The position numbers and the translations under genes were made by a program. Below are positions 42,103 through 51,076 of a DNA stretch of 64,000 nt, piece by piece. Origin of the DNA: Haematococcus lacustris (Eukaryota > Chlorophyta > Chlorophyceae > Chlamydomonadales > Haematococcaceae); assembly GCA_030144725.1 (NCBI GenBank), contig JASKMD010000014.1, positions 375,420 through 439,419 on the forward strand, in the 5' to 3' direction. The number at the start of each line of letters is the position of its first letter. Position 1 is the stretch's first letter. Below the pieces are notes generated by a model. The model was given only the letters and a program-made list of their open reading frames with translations. It had not been told where the DNA came from and ran no database searches.

Positions 42103-42106
42103 TTAC

Positions 42107-42915
42107 CTAGGGTTCGTTGCCGCAGGTACTTGCAGACCACACGCAGCTGCCGACCCACAGTTGTGTGCTGGCCAGGCCGGTGAGTGTCTGCCACCACACA
42201 TTGCTCTGTGATGAACAGCCGCCGGCATGTGGGAAGCCGGCGACGGCTGACTTGTGTCTTCAACATCAACTTGGCTGTGCTGAGGTAGTGCTGAGCTGTT
42301 AGTCTGCTGTCCTTGCTGCTGTCCTTGCTGCTGGCTTTCCAGGTGAGGCCTCTTGCGTGGGGATAAGAAGTCAGAGGGCTCAGGTGGGCTCGTTCCCGGT
42401 GTGGGCTGCAATGTCGTGCCACCAGCGGGTCTGCCATGGGTGTCAAGCCGGCTGCAGTTGCTGTCAGCCCACCGCCGCAGGACCTCAATGGATACACGTG
42501 TTTGCTTTAGGATCTGCAGTTGCTGCCTCTGCTGGCGGGTTAGTAATGGGCGGCGCTTAAACTTGCACAGCTGGGCCTCTAGGCGGTGCACATCACGCCT
42601 TGCAAATGTAATAGCCAGGTTGCACTGCTCGATGACTGCCTCAAGAGCCTCGTTATCTAATCTCAGCTGCCTGTGTGCTGCCTGTAGGTGCTGGTGCTTC
42701 TTCTCAAGGTCGTGCATTTTGGCAGCAAGGACCTCCTCAATAGCATGTAGCAACTGAGCCTCGGTCATCAGCAGCTCATTCTCACACTGCACCTCCTTTG
42801 CGATAGCCTCAGCCTTCCTTGCTGTGGCTTTCAAGCCATTGGGACTGTGTAGATACGCAGCCTTAGGTGATTTCAGTTGGGCTTCATATTGAGCCTGCCG
42901 CAGGCTGCGGCCCAT
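42107..42915 (-). CDS. Upstream coding region of the hAT-like gene (coiled-coil part)
   Basis: From the ATG at 42915 one frame gives a long coiled coil ([39 protein letters not shown]), then a Ser/Pro/Gln-rich stretch. Near the 3' end a different frame becomes protein-like, [19 protein letters not shown] then [14 protein letters not shown], and only this second frame splices in phase to the exon at 35105. Either a small intron or a frameshift therefore lies between about 42500 and 42260; I could not place it. Role inferred from linkage only. Confidence 0.4.
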
Positions 42916-43560
42916 AGGGGGCTGGGGGTGGGAGGGGGTGGGAGGGGGTGGGAGGGCGGGGCTGGGGGTGGGGGTGGGAGGGGCTGGGAGGGGGTGGGAG
43001 TGCGGGGCTGGGGGTGGGAGGAGGTGGGAGGGGGGGGTGGGAGTGCGGGGCTGGGGGTGGGAGGGGCTGGGAGGGGGTGGGAGTGCGGGGCTGGGGGTGG
43101 GAGGAGGTGGGAGGGGGGGGTGGGAGTGCGGGGCTGGGGGTGGGAGGGGGTGGGAGGGGTGGGAGTGCGGGGCTGGGGGAGGGAGGGGGTGGGAGGGGGG
43201 GGCTGGGGGTGGGAGGGTGGGGGGTGGGGGTGGGAGGGGGTGGGAGGGGGGGGGCTGGGGGTGGGAGGGGGGGGCTGGGGGTGGGAGGGGGGGGGGTGGG
43301 AGGGGGGGAGGGGGGGGCTGGGGGTGGGAGGGCGGGGCTGGGGGTGGGAGGGGCTGGGAGCGGGTGGAAAGGTGGGGGTGAGGCTTGATAGGACTGAGAC
43401 CTTCGCTGAGGGATGGGAGGGGGCTGGGAGGGGGTGGGAGGGGGTGGAAAGGCAGTGCTAGGGGCTGGGAGGGGCTGGGAGGGGGTGGGAGGGTGGGGCT
43501 GGGGCTGGGAGGGGGTGGGAGTGCGGGCTGGGGGTGGGAGGGCCGGGTCGGGGTGGGCTA
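42916..43560 (+). repeat. GGGAGGGGGTGGGAG-type G-rich minisatellite
   Basis: Irregular decamer-like repeats of GGGAGGGGGT and GGGCTGGGGGT, with longer blocks repeated (GTGCGGGGCTGGGGGTGGGA). The Gly/Trp-rich open frames on plus are artefacts. Confidence 0.9.
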
Positions 43561-44129
43561 GTCATTACTGCATGGCAAAGTTGAGTCACGCCAAAGTCAT
43601 TTCCAACCGGCCTGATCGATGAAATGCAGTGCTTTCTTCTCCAGTAGATGCTTCATTGAGTAATGAACAAAGTTGACACTCGAAGTTTTGCAATTTCAGA
43701 GTGGTCAGCTCACAACATGCCGGTTTGTGCAAGGGGGTCCATTTTTCTGTGTGACTGGCCAGAGAGAAACGCACATTTTCGCGTTTGCAGCAATGTCGAG
43801 TGTCAACTCGCCCACCGATGGTCTTCCGACGCCGCCTGTACCAATGAAAAGTTCGCGGAGCGAGCCTGGCGGGCTGAAATGTGATTGTACTACTGGCTCG
43901 ATGCCAGGCGCAGTTCGCTCATTGGTGCCGCTACTCACCACTAGAACAATCGATGGTGGGTAGCTGAGGTGTGTTCGCGCTCGCTTGCGCCGGCATGGAC
44001 TCTGATGCAAGGATTAACGCGCCGCTTGCCAGTGGATGCGGAGTAATTCGCAGGTGCCAATGCAACAAACGTTACCGAAATTGGTGCACTTTGTAGCGAG
44101 TACTTGCATGAAGATTACCAACCCCATGT
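43561..44129. other. X5 right interior, no supported gene
   Basis: Less repetitive sequence. A minus-strand frame of 101 codons (44010-43705) has no recognised motif and no partner exon, so I do not call it. Confidence 0.5.
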
Positions 44130-44322
44130 TGGGGACTCCTGACCCTTAGCCAAATTCAGGGTCACAACCCTACACCTGGTCCAACAACTCCCCAACGACT
44201 GAGAATTACACTTTGGCCCAAGAGAGTCTTGTCCTCCTTAAGATCACAACAACCTACATACCAAGTGTCAGACCTTAACTCTGAAGTTTTACCAGCCAGC
44301 CAGCCGCTAATTTGCACGAGTG
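44130..44322. repeat. X5 right end
   Basis: Homologous to the inner end of X34 (12675-12870, opposite strand) over about 190 bp, e.g. CTTTGGCCCAAGAGAGTCTT and CAGCCAGCCGCTAATTTGC, finishing GCACGAGTG next to the TG duplication. Confidence 0.75.
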
Positions 44323-44422
44323 TGGCTGTGGGTGATCAGGCGGGCCAGCCGTGTGCGAAGGTGTGGAAGGAGCTGCTAGAACCCACCCTCCGTCGGGAGC
44401 ATGTCATCGTGGCCTGGCGGGT
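44323..44422 (+). pseudogene. LINE fragment between X5 and LTR1
   Basis: A 100-bp piece of the LINE linker (AVGDQAGQPCAKVWKELL), bounded by TG on the left and CGGGT on the right. It continues at 59825. Confidence 0.88.
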
Positions 44423-44585
44423 TGTTACGTGATGATGTAATGTTGAGGCAATATTCGTAACGCCCCTATGAGAAGTGTGACGTGGTGCGGTGATCTGAGG
44501 CCGGGTTCGATTCCCGGGCAGACTCCCTGACAACGCCCAGTCTGTCATGGAGAACTCTGTCACCGTCACCGGACGTCTCGCAACA
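44423..44585 (+). repeat. LTR1 5' LTR
   Basis: TGTTACGTGATG to CTCGCAACA. It has a T-arm-like hairpin, CCGGG-TTCGATT-CCCGG, at 44501-44517. Confidence 0.92.
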
Positions 44586-44587
44586 GT

Positions 44588-44599
44588 TGGTTTCCGACC
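44588..44599 (+). promoter_or_regulatory. LTR1 primer-binding site
   Basis: TGGTTTCCGACC, two bases after the LTR. The same site is used by LTR2 and LTR-L. Confidence 0.65.
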
Positions 44600-44947
44600 C
44601 ATGTTCCTGAGTCCGACTGGATCTATTTGCCACGTATCGGATGATCGGCAGAGGACGTCCTGGTTGGCGTGTGTAAACGCGGTTGAGTCGGAGCTGGCTG
44701 TAGTGCGCCAGTTGTGGAATTGTCGCGAAGCGACGGCTGTGTGTGGGCTCTGAGCTGAGCGACGAGGCTAGAGAGCCTGGAAACCAATGGCTAGTGAGCC
44801 TTTGTGCGGTACAATTAGTCGGTGGAGGTTGATTCTGCGAGAGCGGTGATGGATGTGACAGTAGTCGTGATGGCTCAGTCGGCTGCGAAGAAGTTGCATG
44901 ACCTAGGAGCGCGAGAGGCGTAGTGGTTCCGGAAACAGTGGACGCTA
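44600..44947 (+). other. LTR1 leader without gag
   Basis: About 350 bp between primer site and protease, too short for a Ty3 gag and with no matching motif. gag was either deleted or is supplied in trans. Confidence 0.6.
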
Positions 44948-45424
44948 ATGCAAGCCAAAGTGTTGCAATTGTCGTTTGCGCCGACTTGGCCTGGCTCTGT
45001 GCCTATGTTTGAAGCCAACTCAACGTGTAAGAGAATGGCTATGGCTATGGGTGCACCGCCGCATGCTGCTGAAGTACAGCCTGGAAGGCTGCAGCTACCT
45101 TTTCTGTTTGAGGGCCGGCTAGGTAACAAGCCGTGCAGAGCCATGCTGGACACAGGTGCCAGTTGCACCATAATCAGCAAGGAGTGGTTGGAAAGACATG
45201 AAGGCAATGTTAACCCTGTTGCACTACAAAGGAAGATCATGATGGAACCCCTGAGAGTGCTGACCGCAACCAATCAGCCTGTGGTAATCACTGAACGTCG
45301 TTGTGGCCTGCTGGAGGTGCAAAAAAGCAAGACGAATTGCAATGCAGTGGTCATGCCAGGAATGCTCAATGGTGTCGACCTGATCCTGGTGTCGATTGGA
45401 TGCACGAGCACGATGCAGTGCTGA
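44948..45424 (+). pseudogene. LTR1 pol: protease
   Basis: An aspartic protease with MLDTGASCTII (D-T-G-A active site) preceded by PFLFEGRLGNKPCRA. The frame ends at 45424 after DLILVSIGCTST, where the family normally reads a G-x-DW motif; a DWMHEHDAV-like continuation is in another frame, so a frameshift lies near 45390. Confidence 0.82.
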
Positions 45425-46273
45425 AGGTAAAGCACGGGGTGTGCACGCTGTTTGAGGCACTCGGAGAGTCGGGGAAGCCTGTCAACTTGTTCGCACTGCA
45501 ACCAAAGCACCTGCATGGGTTTGCGGCTGTGGCTGCTATGAAAGAGCAATGGGAAAGCGCAGCCGAAATTATGTTGCTCAGGCCGTGCGACAACTGCGGA
45601 AAGGTTGCAGCAGCTGGCTGATGCTAGTGAAGCCTGGCGATGCTGGCGACCAGGGCAGCTTGGCAGCTGTAGTGGCTGGATGCAGTGAACAGAACACGAA
45701 GGTTGAGCAGGACCCCGAGCTGGTGCCACAAGCTGTGCTAGATGGGTTGCTATCTGAGTATGCTGATGTGTTTGGGGACATGCCACCGGGGTTGCCCCCT
45801 GACAGGCCAGTGGGGTACACAATCAGGACACCACCCGGGTCTGAAGCTCCCTACAAACGTATGTACAAGCTAAGCCTCAGAGAGGAGGCTGAAGTGAAGA
45901 AGCAGGTGGCTGAGCTGCTGGCCAAAGGGTTGATTGAGCCAAGCAGCAGCCCATACGGGGCACCAATCTTGTTTGTGCAAAAGAAAGATGGGAGCCTGAG
46001 AATGTGTATTGATTACCGTGCTCTCAACAAGTTGACAGTAAGGGACAGGTAACCCCTGCCCAGGATTGATGACCTATTTGACAAGCTGGCTGGCAAGAGG
46101 TGTTTAGCTCCCTAGACCTGCAGTCTGGGTACCACCAGATCAGGATTACAGAGGAGGATGTGCCTAAGATTGCCTTCTTGACGCCAATGGGCCAGTTCCA
46201 GTTCAAGGTGCTCTGTTTTGGGCAGACCAACGCCCCTGCTACGTTCCAACGGATGATGAATAATGTGTTCAGA
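45425..46273 (+). pseudogene. LTR1 pol: reverse transcriptase N-terminus
   Basis: In shifted frames this reads [54 protein letters not shown] and then a stop at 46050. Further on come FSSLDLQSGYHQIRI and LCFGQTNAPATFQRMMNNVF before LTR2 interrupts it at 46273. At least two indels are needed to join these parts. Confidence 0.85.
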
Positions 46274-46481
46274 TGTAGCGAACGGCTCCTCGAAGCCTAG
46301 CTCGCCTCACGGTACTTCTGTACTGCAGTGTGACATGGTGGGCGAAAGGGGCAGGTGGGCCTTCGTGCACACCTGCTTTAGAGGTTCGACTCCTCGGGGG
46401 AAACGTTCTAAACCCTGGCCGTGTCATGCTGTGGGAAAGAAGGTAGTTATCGGTTGTCGGCGCTGCTCTTAGCACGCTACA
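46274..46481 (+). repeat. LTR2 5' LTR
   Basis: TGTAGCGAACGGC to GCACGCTACA, 208 bp. It has a T-arm-like hairpin, GAGG-TTCGACT-CCTC, at 46381-46395. Confidence 0.95.
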
Positions 46482-46483
46482 TT

Positions 46484-46499
46484 TTGGTTTCCGACCGAC
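46484..46499 (+). promoter_or_regulatory. LTR2 primer-binding site
   Basis: TTGGTTTCCGACCGAC just inside the LTR, matching the LTR-L site. Confidence 0.7.
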
Positions 46500-46531
46500 G
46501 TTGCTACTAATGCCACTTTCTCCCTAAGCAA

Positions 46532-48343
46532 ATGACTGCCAACAAGGAGCCTCCTCCTGGAGGAGACAAACGACCGGAGCGTTCTGCTCCTGGGGGCCAA
46601 ACTCCTGGCTCCCCGCCCCCAGCGACTTCGAACGCCACCTCTGGTGTTCCAGCAGCGGTTCCTGCTGCGACTGGGGCGCCAACTACTGGCACGTTGGTAA
46701 CTATTACCACCCCCGTTCTTCCTGTGCCTATCACAAGCCCCGCCTTCGCGGAAACCGAGAGGGTTACTGGTCTACCGCCCGCTCAAGCGATGGATCTGCT
46801 GAAGAACGTGCTGCAGACTCTGAACGCTATGTCCTCCGCTCAGCCTCCGGCTGGCCCAGCACCTTCAGCTGTGGCGGCCCCTGGAGCTGCCCCGCTCTCC
46901 TATGCAGGAGCCCTGACAGCTGCTCCGATCTTGCCTGAAACTGGCACCTCTGCCGCAGCTGCTCAAGCTGATGAGATCCAGAGGCTGCGCCAGCAGCTGG
47001 TGGGGGCGAACGCAAATCTGCAGGCGTCCCAGAACGAAGCTGTCAGGGTCCGAGCCGAACTCGCTGAGATGGAGCGTCTTCAAGGCCTGGTTAACGCGAC
47101 GGTGGGTGGTGAGCCTGCTATAGCTGCAATTCGCAACCAGTATTCGCAGTCAGCTCGACCTGCTGTGAATGGTAGCAGCGGCATTTCTGCTGCTCTGGTG
47201 GCTCCTGTTGCACCTGCTTTGTCGGGCACTGCTACCCCTGTCGCACCTACTGCGCCACCTGCAGCACCAGCAGGACAATTGCCTCTGTCTGTCACTGTGC
47301 CAGCCTCTTTGCCCAGGATAAAAGTTCCAGGTCCTGACAAATGGACGGATCAGTGTCTTGCCACATCCCGGGTTGCAGAAATCTTCTGTGAAGACCTTGA
47401 AGTTCATTGTGCATATCTGCGCATTGACCCTGCTGATGCACAGCCCAATTTCCTGTCTGGCAAGGCTCGTGAAGTGTGGTATCCTGCTACTAGGAATGCA
47501 CACATCCTTGCCCATGGCACTAGGCCAACTTGGGCCCACCTGCGTGCTTCTTTCAAGGAGATGGCTGGTGACGATCTGCGTAATGAATCAGACGTGCACC
47601 GCAGGAAACTGTTGGATCCTGGTGCCCTACGCATGTCAGCAGGTTCCACCTTGAACTCCTACATCACGGAGTTCCGGAACACTCTGACAGTGGCCGGTGC
47701 CACATGCATGGCACCCTCCATGCTTGTTGCCACTTTCATCAGGGGCCTCACCCCTGAACTGCAGTCTCGTGTGGTGCCTGACCCTAACCTGACCGATGCC
47801 ATTCAAGCTGCTGTGAATGCACAGAAGGTTTTGTTTGCAGTGGCCACTAATCAAGTGGGCCGCCGTCCACCTGCACCTGTGGCTGCCTTCGTGCCCCGTA
47901 AGCAGATGGACCGCATCAAAGGCTTCACCGCCCCTGCTGGAGGATATCCTCCTGCGGCCCCTCGTGGCCCCTACTGGGATGTCAGTAGCAGCAGCAGCAG
48001 TGGCCACCGTGGAAGTCGCCACAGCAGCCAGGGTGGTGGACGTCCTCCACGGCCTCCTCCCCCTGCTGCCCCTGTGTCTGATGCCCCTCCCAGGCCACCT
48101 CCTGGCCACGCCTGCCACCACTGCTGGAACCCCGCCCACTTCAGGGACTACTGCAACCTCAAGCACCTGTCTGCTGAGGAGGCCCGCCGGGTCTCTGGGT
48201 TCCCCCGTCCCTCCTCCCTGGGGCCCCCTTCTGGCCATGGTGCTGGTGACCGCCCTCCAAGGGGCCCAGGCAAGCGTGACCGCAGCCCCCCAGGCAAGGG
48301 TGGATGGAAGCAGCAGGGCAGCAAGGGTGATCGCCGCCGTTGA
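46532..48343 (+). CDS. LTR2 gag
   Basis: 603 residues from the ATG at 46532. The N-terminal 200 residues are Pro/Ala-rich with a predicted coiled coil (ADEIQRLRQQLVGANANLQA). The central capsid-like part includes KWTDQCLATSRVAEIFCEDL and MSAGSTLNSYITEFRNTL. The zinc knuckle is CHHCWNPAHFRDYC (CX2CX4HX4C) near residue 528, and the C-terminus is Gly/Arg/Pro-rich. gag forms the virus-like particle of the retrotransposon in the cytoplasm. It ends with TGA at 48341-48343; pol continues in the same frame. The frame is intact. Confidence 0.92.
   Translation: MTANKEPPPGGDKRPERSAPGGQTPGSPPPATSNATSGVPAAVPAATGAPTTGTLVTITTPVLPVPITSPAFAETERVTGLPPAQAMDLLKNVLQTLNAMSSAQPPAGPAPSAVAAPGAAPLSYAGALTAAPILPETGTSAAAAQADEIQRLRQQLVGANANLQASQNEAVRVRAELAEMERLQGLVNATVGGEPAIAAIRNQYSQSARPAVNGSSGISAALVAPVAPALSGTATPVAPTAPPAAPAGQLPLSVTVPASLPRIKVPGPDKWTDQCLATSRVAEIFCEDLEVHCAYLRIDPADAQPNFLSGKAREVWYPATRNAHILAHGTRPTWAHLRASFKEMAGDDLRNESDVHRRKLLDPGALRMSAGSTLNSYITEFRNTLTVAGATCMAPSMLVATFIRGLTPELQSRVVPDPNLTDAIQAAVNAQKVLFAVATNQVGRRPPAPVAAFVPRKQMDRIKGFTAPAGGYPPAAPRGPYWDVSSSSSSGHRGSRHSSQGGGRPPRPPPPAAPVSDAPPRPPPGHACHHCWNPAHFRDYCNLKHLSAEEARRVSGFPRPSSLGPPSGHGAGDRPPRGPGKRDRSPPGKGGWKQQGSKGDRRR
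48341..48343 (+). promoter_or_regulatory. Candidate readthrough stop (TGA) between gag and pol of LTR2
   Basis: CGT-TGA-TGT GTT GCC CAA. The frame stays open into pol and encodes CVAQPAGQDC, matching [10 protein letters not shown] after the TAG of LTR-L. Third-position differences (CAG/CAA, GCC/GCT) leave the residues unchanged. Confidence 0.65.
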
Positions 48344-51076
48344 TGTGTTGCCCAACCAGCTGGCCAGGACTGTGTTGGTGCCTGTTGCCCAGTGCCCAGT
48401 AATCAGGCTGCTATGCCTGAGGGACGTGCAGCAGACGATGGTGTGTTACACTTCTCGTTTCCTGGTAGAGTGAACGGCTACGCATGTACCATGCTGTTTG
48501 ACAGTGGTGCGGCAGCCAGCTTCATTAATTGTGCTGCTGTTGAGCAGTATCAGCTTGCCTGTTATAAACTGAAGCAGCCCAAGGAGTTCCTTGTGGCCAA
48601 TGGGCAGCCTGTGCTTTGTACGCATGCATGCAGCGTCCAGTTGAATGTGCAGACCCTGAGCTGCAGGGTTGAGTTGCTGGTGATGCCAGAGATGTTCTCC
48701 GCCTTTGATGTGTTAATGGGCAGTGACTGGTTACAGTCGAATGGTGTACTGCTAGACTACCTGGCACGTACTATTACAGTACAATTGGCAGCTGTGAAAA
48801 CAGTGCTCAAGTGTGAGCCAGCAGCGCCCATTATGGCCCCTCATTGCGCCCATATCCTGGCCAGACACAAACAAGCTACTGTATCAGCAAAAGTAGCTTA
48901 CAGATGGTTAAGAAAAGGCGGCCAATCTCTGGTTGCCCTCATCTCGTCCCAACCCATCAACCCTACCCCAGCAAGTGTGCTGTCCGTACACCTTACCTCT
49001 ACTCCAGCTAATTTGCTGTCAAACAACCCTGACCCTCACTCCCACTCAACCACCTCACCCTCCGGCTCACTTATCCATCACCCAACCCCTGCTCCAGCTA
49101 ATCAGCTGTCCCCCAATCCTGACCCTCACTCCCACTCAACCACCTCACCCTCCGGCTCACTTATCCATCACCCAACCCCTGCTCCAGCTAATCAGCTGTC
49201 CCCCAATCCTGACCCTCACTCTCACTCAACATCCTTACCTCCTGCCCCCTCTATCAACTACCCTACCTCTATACCCCCTGCAGTTGCAGCTCAGCTGACA
49301 GCACTCATATCTGAGTACGACGATGTCTTCGCACCCTTTAACACCCTACCCCCTCAGCGTCCAGTGGGGCACACCATCCCCCTCCAGCCTGGCTGTAAGC
49401 CACCAGCTTTGCCATCATATAAGATGAGCCAGCCAGAACTTCTGGAAATGAAGAAGCAGGTTGCAGCCTTCCTGGAGCAGGGCATCATTGAACCTTCCTC
49501 CTCTCCCTACGCTGCCCCTGTCCTCTTTGTCAAAAAGAAGTCATGTGAGTTAAGGATGTGTGTAGATTATCGTCAGCTGAATAAGATCACACTTAGAGAT
49601 CAATACCCACTACCTCGAGTGGATGACCTGTTTGACAGGTTGGCTGGGTGTACAGTGTTTTCGTCACTAGACCTGCAAGCTGGATATCACCAGATCAGGA
49701 TACCTGATGAGGATGTCCCTAAGACAGCCTTCAGGACACCCAGTGGCCTATATCAATTTAAAGTACTATGCTTTGGATTAACCAATGCACCAGCCACGTT
49801 TCAACGTGTAATGAACAATGCTTTTGCTGACGTCATTAATGACTGTGCCCCGGTGTACATAGATGATATCCTCATCATGTCCAAAAACGTACCAGAACAC
49901 TTCACACATTTGAGGAGAGTTCTTGAATTATTACGTAAGCATCAGTTTAAAGCTAAGCTATCCAAGTGTGAGTTTCTTAAAACTGCACTCAAATTCCTAG
50001 GTCACATTGTCAGTGACCAGGGTATTGCTGCTGACCCTCTGTCACGCATACCTGATGCTCCTGCCAACAACCCTGTCATGGTTATGACCAGAGGCAGAAA
50101 ACGCCTTTTGGAGGGGGAGGAAGCTGGTGTGGCGCAGCCTGCTCAGCCTGCCATTCAGCAGCCGCAGCAGGAGCCACAGCCTCAGCTGGTTTTGGAACAG
50201 CCCATACCCCCACCTCCTTTGCCTGTGCACCCTTTGCACGCTGTCAATATGACAGAGCAGCTGCTGGCAGCGTATGTAGCGGATGAGGATTTTGCCAGCT
50301 CGGTGGATCAATATGATCAGGATAAGCATGGATTGTATCGTACCAAAGGCAAGAACCAGATAGTGGTTCCTAATTGCCAACAGCTCAAAGCCAGGATATT
50401 GGTGGAGATGCATGATGCACAGTTTGCAGGCCATGTGGGGATCACCAAGACGCTGGAGCGTATCTCCAGGATATTCTGGTGGCCACGCATGAGGTCTGAA
50501 GTACGTCACTATGTGAGTAACTGTGATGCATGCCAGCGCAACAAGTCTGTGAATACCAGACCTGGTGGCTTACTCACGCCACTGGCCATACCCTATGACA
50601 GATGGGAGTCCATGTCCATGGACTTGATCACTAAACTACCGCCCGGTGATCATGGCTTTGATGCCATTGCTGTCTTTGTGGATAGGCTGTCTAAGATGGT
50701 ACACTTTGTGCCATGCCGTGAGTCTATGAACGCTGAGGGCTTTGCCCGCCTTTTCATTGACAATGTGTTTAAACATCATGGAGTGCCCAGAGAAATAATC
50801 TCTGATAGGGGCTCTCACTTTACTAATCATTTCTGGGCGTCAGTTATGGCCATTCTTGGTGTAAAAGAATGCAAGTCTAGTGCCTATCATCCGGAGTCTG
50901 ATGGTCAGACCGAGAGGTACAATCGTACCCTGGAGGAAATGCTTCGCCATTATATCTCCCCTGCCCAGTCTGACTGGCCCTTCTCCCTGTCACTGGCTGA
51001 GTTTCCTGTGAATAACAGCTGGCAGGAATCCATCAGTCCACTCCCTTCCTGGTCAACACTGGCCAGTCACCTCTGA
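48344..51076 (+). CDS. LTR2 pol: protease, RT, integrase (RNase H deleted)
   Basis: Open from the gag stop to 51076. If it were translated separately, the first ATG is 48413. Protease: MLFDSGAAASFIN near 48490 and LMGSDWL. Two 111-bp Pro/Ser-rich repeats lie at about 49000-49230. [53 protein letters not shown] (YIDD near 49855). FLGHIVSDQGIAADP runs straight into LSRIPD (about 50022-50045), so the whole connection and RNase H region is missing without loss of frame. Integrase: HVGITKTLERISRIFWW, NCDACQRNK, MDLITKL, ISDRGSHF, LEEMLRHY. A one-base change near 51035 shifts the frame, so the C-terminus is out of frame. Confidence 0.92.
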   Translation, partial: CVAQPAGQDCVGACCPVPSNQAAMPEGRAADDGVLHFSFPGRVNGYACTMLFDSGAAASFINCAAVEQYQLACYKLKQPKEFLVANGQPVLCTHACSVQLNVQTLSCRVELLVMPEMFSAFDVLMGSDWLQSNGVLLDYLARTITVQLAAVKTVLKCEPAAPIMAPHCAHILARHKQATVSAKVAYRWLRKGGQSLVALISSQPINPTPASVLSVHLTSTPANLLSNNPDPHSHSTTSPSGSLIHHPTPAPANQLSPNPDPHSHSTTSPSGSLIHHPTPAPANQLSPNPDPHSHSTSLPPAPSINYPTSIPPAVAAQLTALISEYDDVFAPFNTLPPQRPVGHTIPLQPGCKPPALPSYKMSQPELLEMKKQVAAFLEQGIIEPSSSPYAAPVLFVKKKSCELRMCVDYRQLNKITLRDQYPLPRVDDLFDRLAGCTVFSSLDLQAGYHQIRIPDEDVPKTAFRTPSGLYQFKVLCFGLTNAPATFQRVMNNAFADVINDCAPVYIDDILIMSKNVPEHFTHLRRVLELLRKHQFKAKLSKCEFLKTALKFLGHIVSDQGIAADPLSRIPDAPANNPVMVMTRGRKRLLEGEEAGVAQPAQPAIQQPQQEPQPQLVLEQPIPPPPLPVHPLHAVNMTEQLLAAYVADEDFASSVDQYDQDKHGLYRTKGKNQIVVPNCQQLKARILVEMHDAQFAGHVGITKTLERISRIFWWPRMRSEVRHYVSNCDACQRNKSVNTRPGGLLTPLAIPYDRWESMSMDLITKLPPGDHGFDAIAVFVDRLSKMVHFVPCRESMNAEGFARLFIDNVFKHHGVPREIISDRGSHFTNHFWASVMAILGVKECKSSAYHPESDGQTERYNRTLEEMLRHYISPAQSDWPFSLSLAEFPVNNSWQESISPLPSWSTLASHL

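Larger units (their letters stand above)
35106..42106 (-). other. Putative 7-kb intron made almost entirely of (TGGGC)n
   Basis: On the minus strand the donor AACCCTAG-GTAAGG (42107/42106) enters the G-rich array at once, and the acceptor TGCATGCAG-ATCAG (35106/35105) follows it. Joining the two exons keeps frame (…KYLRQRTL, Asp, QLRQAEG…, phase 1). A possible extra exon near 35140-35185 (GGATTGGAAGGTGGTGGTG-GTAGG) cannot be excluded. Confidence 0.45.
20065..44322. mobile_element. X5, 24.3-kb TIR DNA element (composite)
   Basis: Starts CACTCGCGCCGATTAAT and ends, read inward, CACTCGTGCAAATTAGCGG; the right end is homologous to X34 over about 180 bp. TG lies at both junctions (20063-20064, 44323-44324) and the LINE is restored when the element plus one TG is removed. 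Inside are subterminal repeats, two fold-back elements, a PIF/Harbinger insertion, an unknown five-exon gene, a hAT-like transposase fragment, (TGGGC)n arrays and duplicated modules. The superfamily is inferred: termini and TSD resemble EnSpm/CACTA, yet the only transposase-like protein seen is hAT-like, so the interior may be a mixture. The length includes one 500-N gap. Confidence 0.65.

Noticed and set aside
35019..42497. Open frames of more than 2,300 codons (GLGWA or PSPAQ repeats)
   Set aside because: A 5-bp repeat without stops keeps all frames open; they cross a gap and have no domain. Only the non-repeat end near 42107-42250 was kept as possible exon.
42877..43461. Gly/Trp-rich frames of 146-194 codons
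   Set aside because: Artefacts of the GGGAGGGGGT minisatellite.
43705..44010. 101-codon minus-strand frame
   Set aside because: No motif, no partner exon and no repeat support; not called as a gene.
44490..44525. tRNA gene suggested by GGTTCGATTCCCGG
   Set aside because: Only the T-arm is convincing and it lies within LTRs; no full cloverleaf could be drawn, so it is reported as a finding rather than a tRNA gene.
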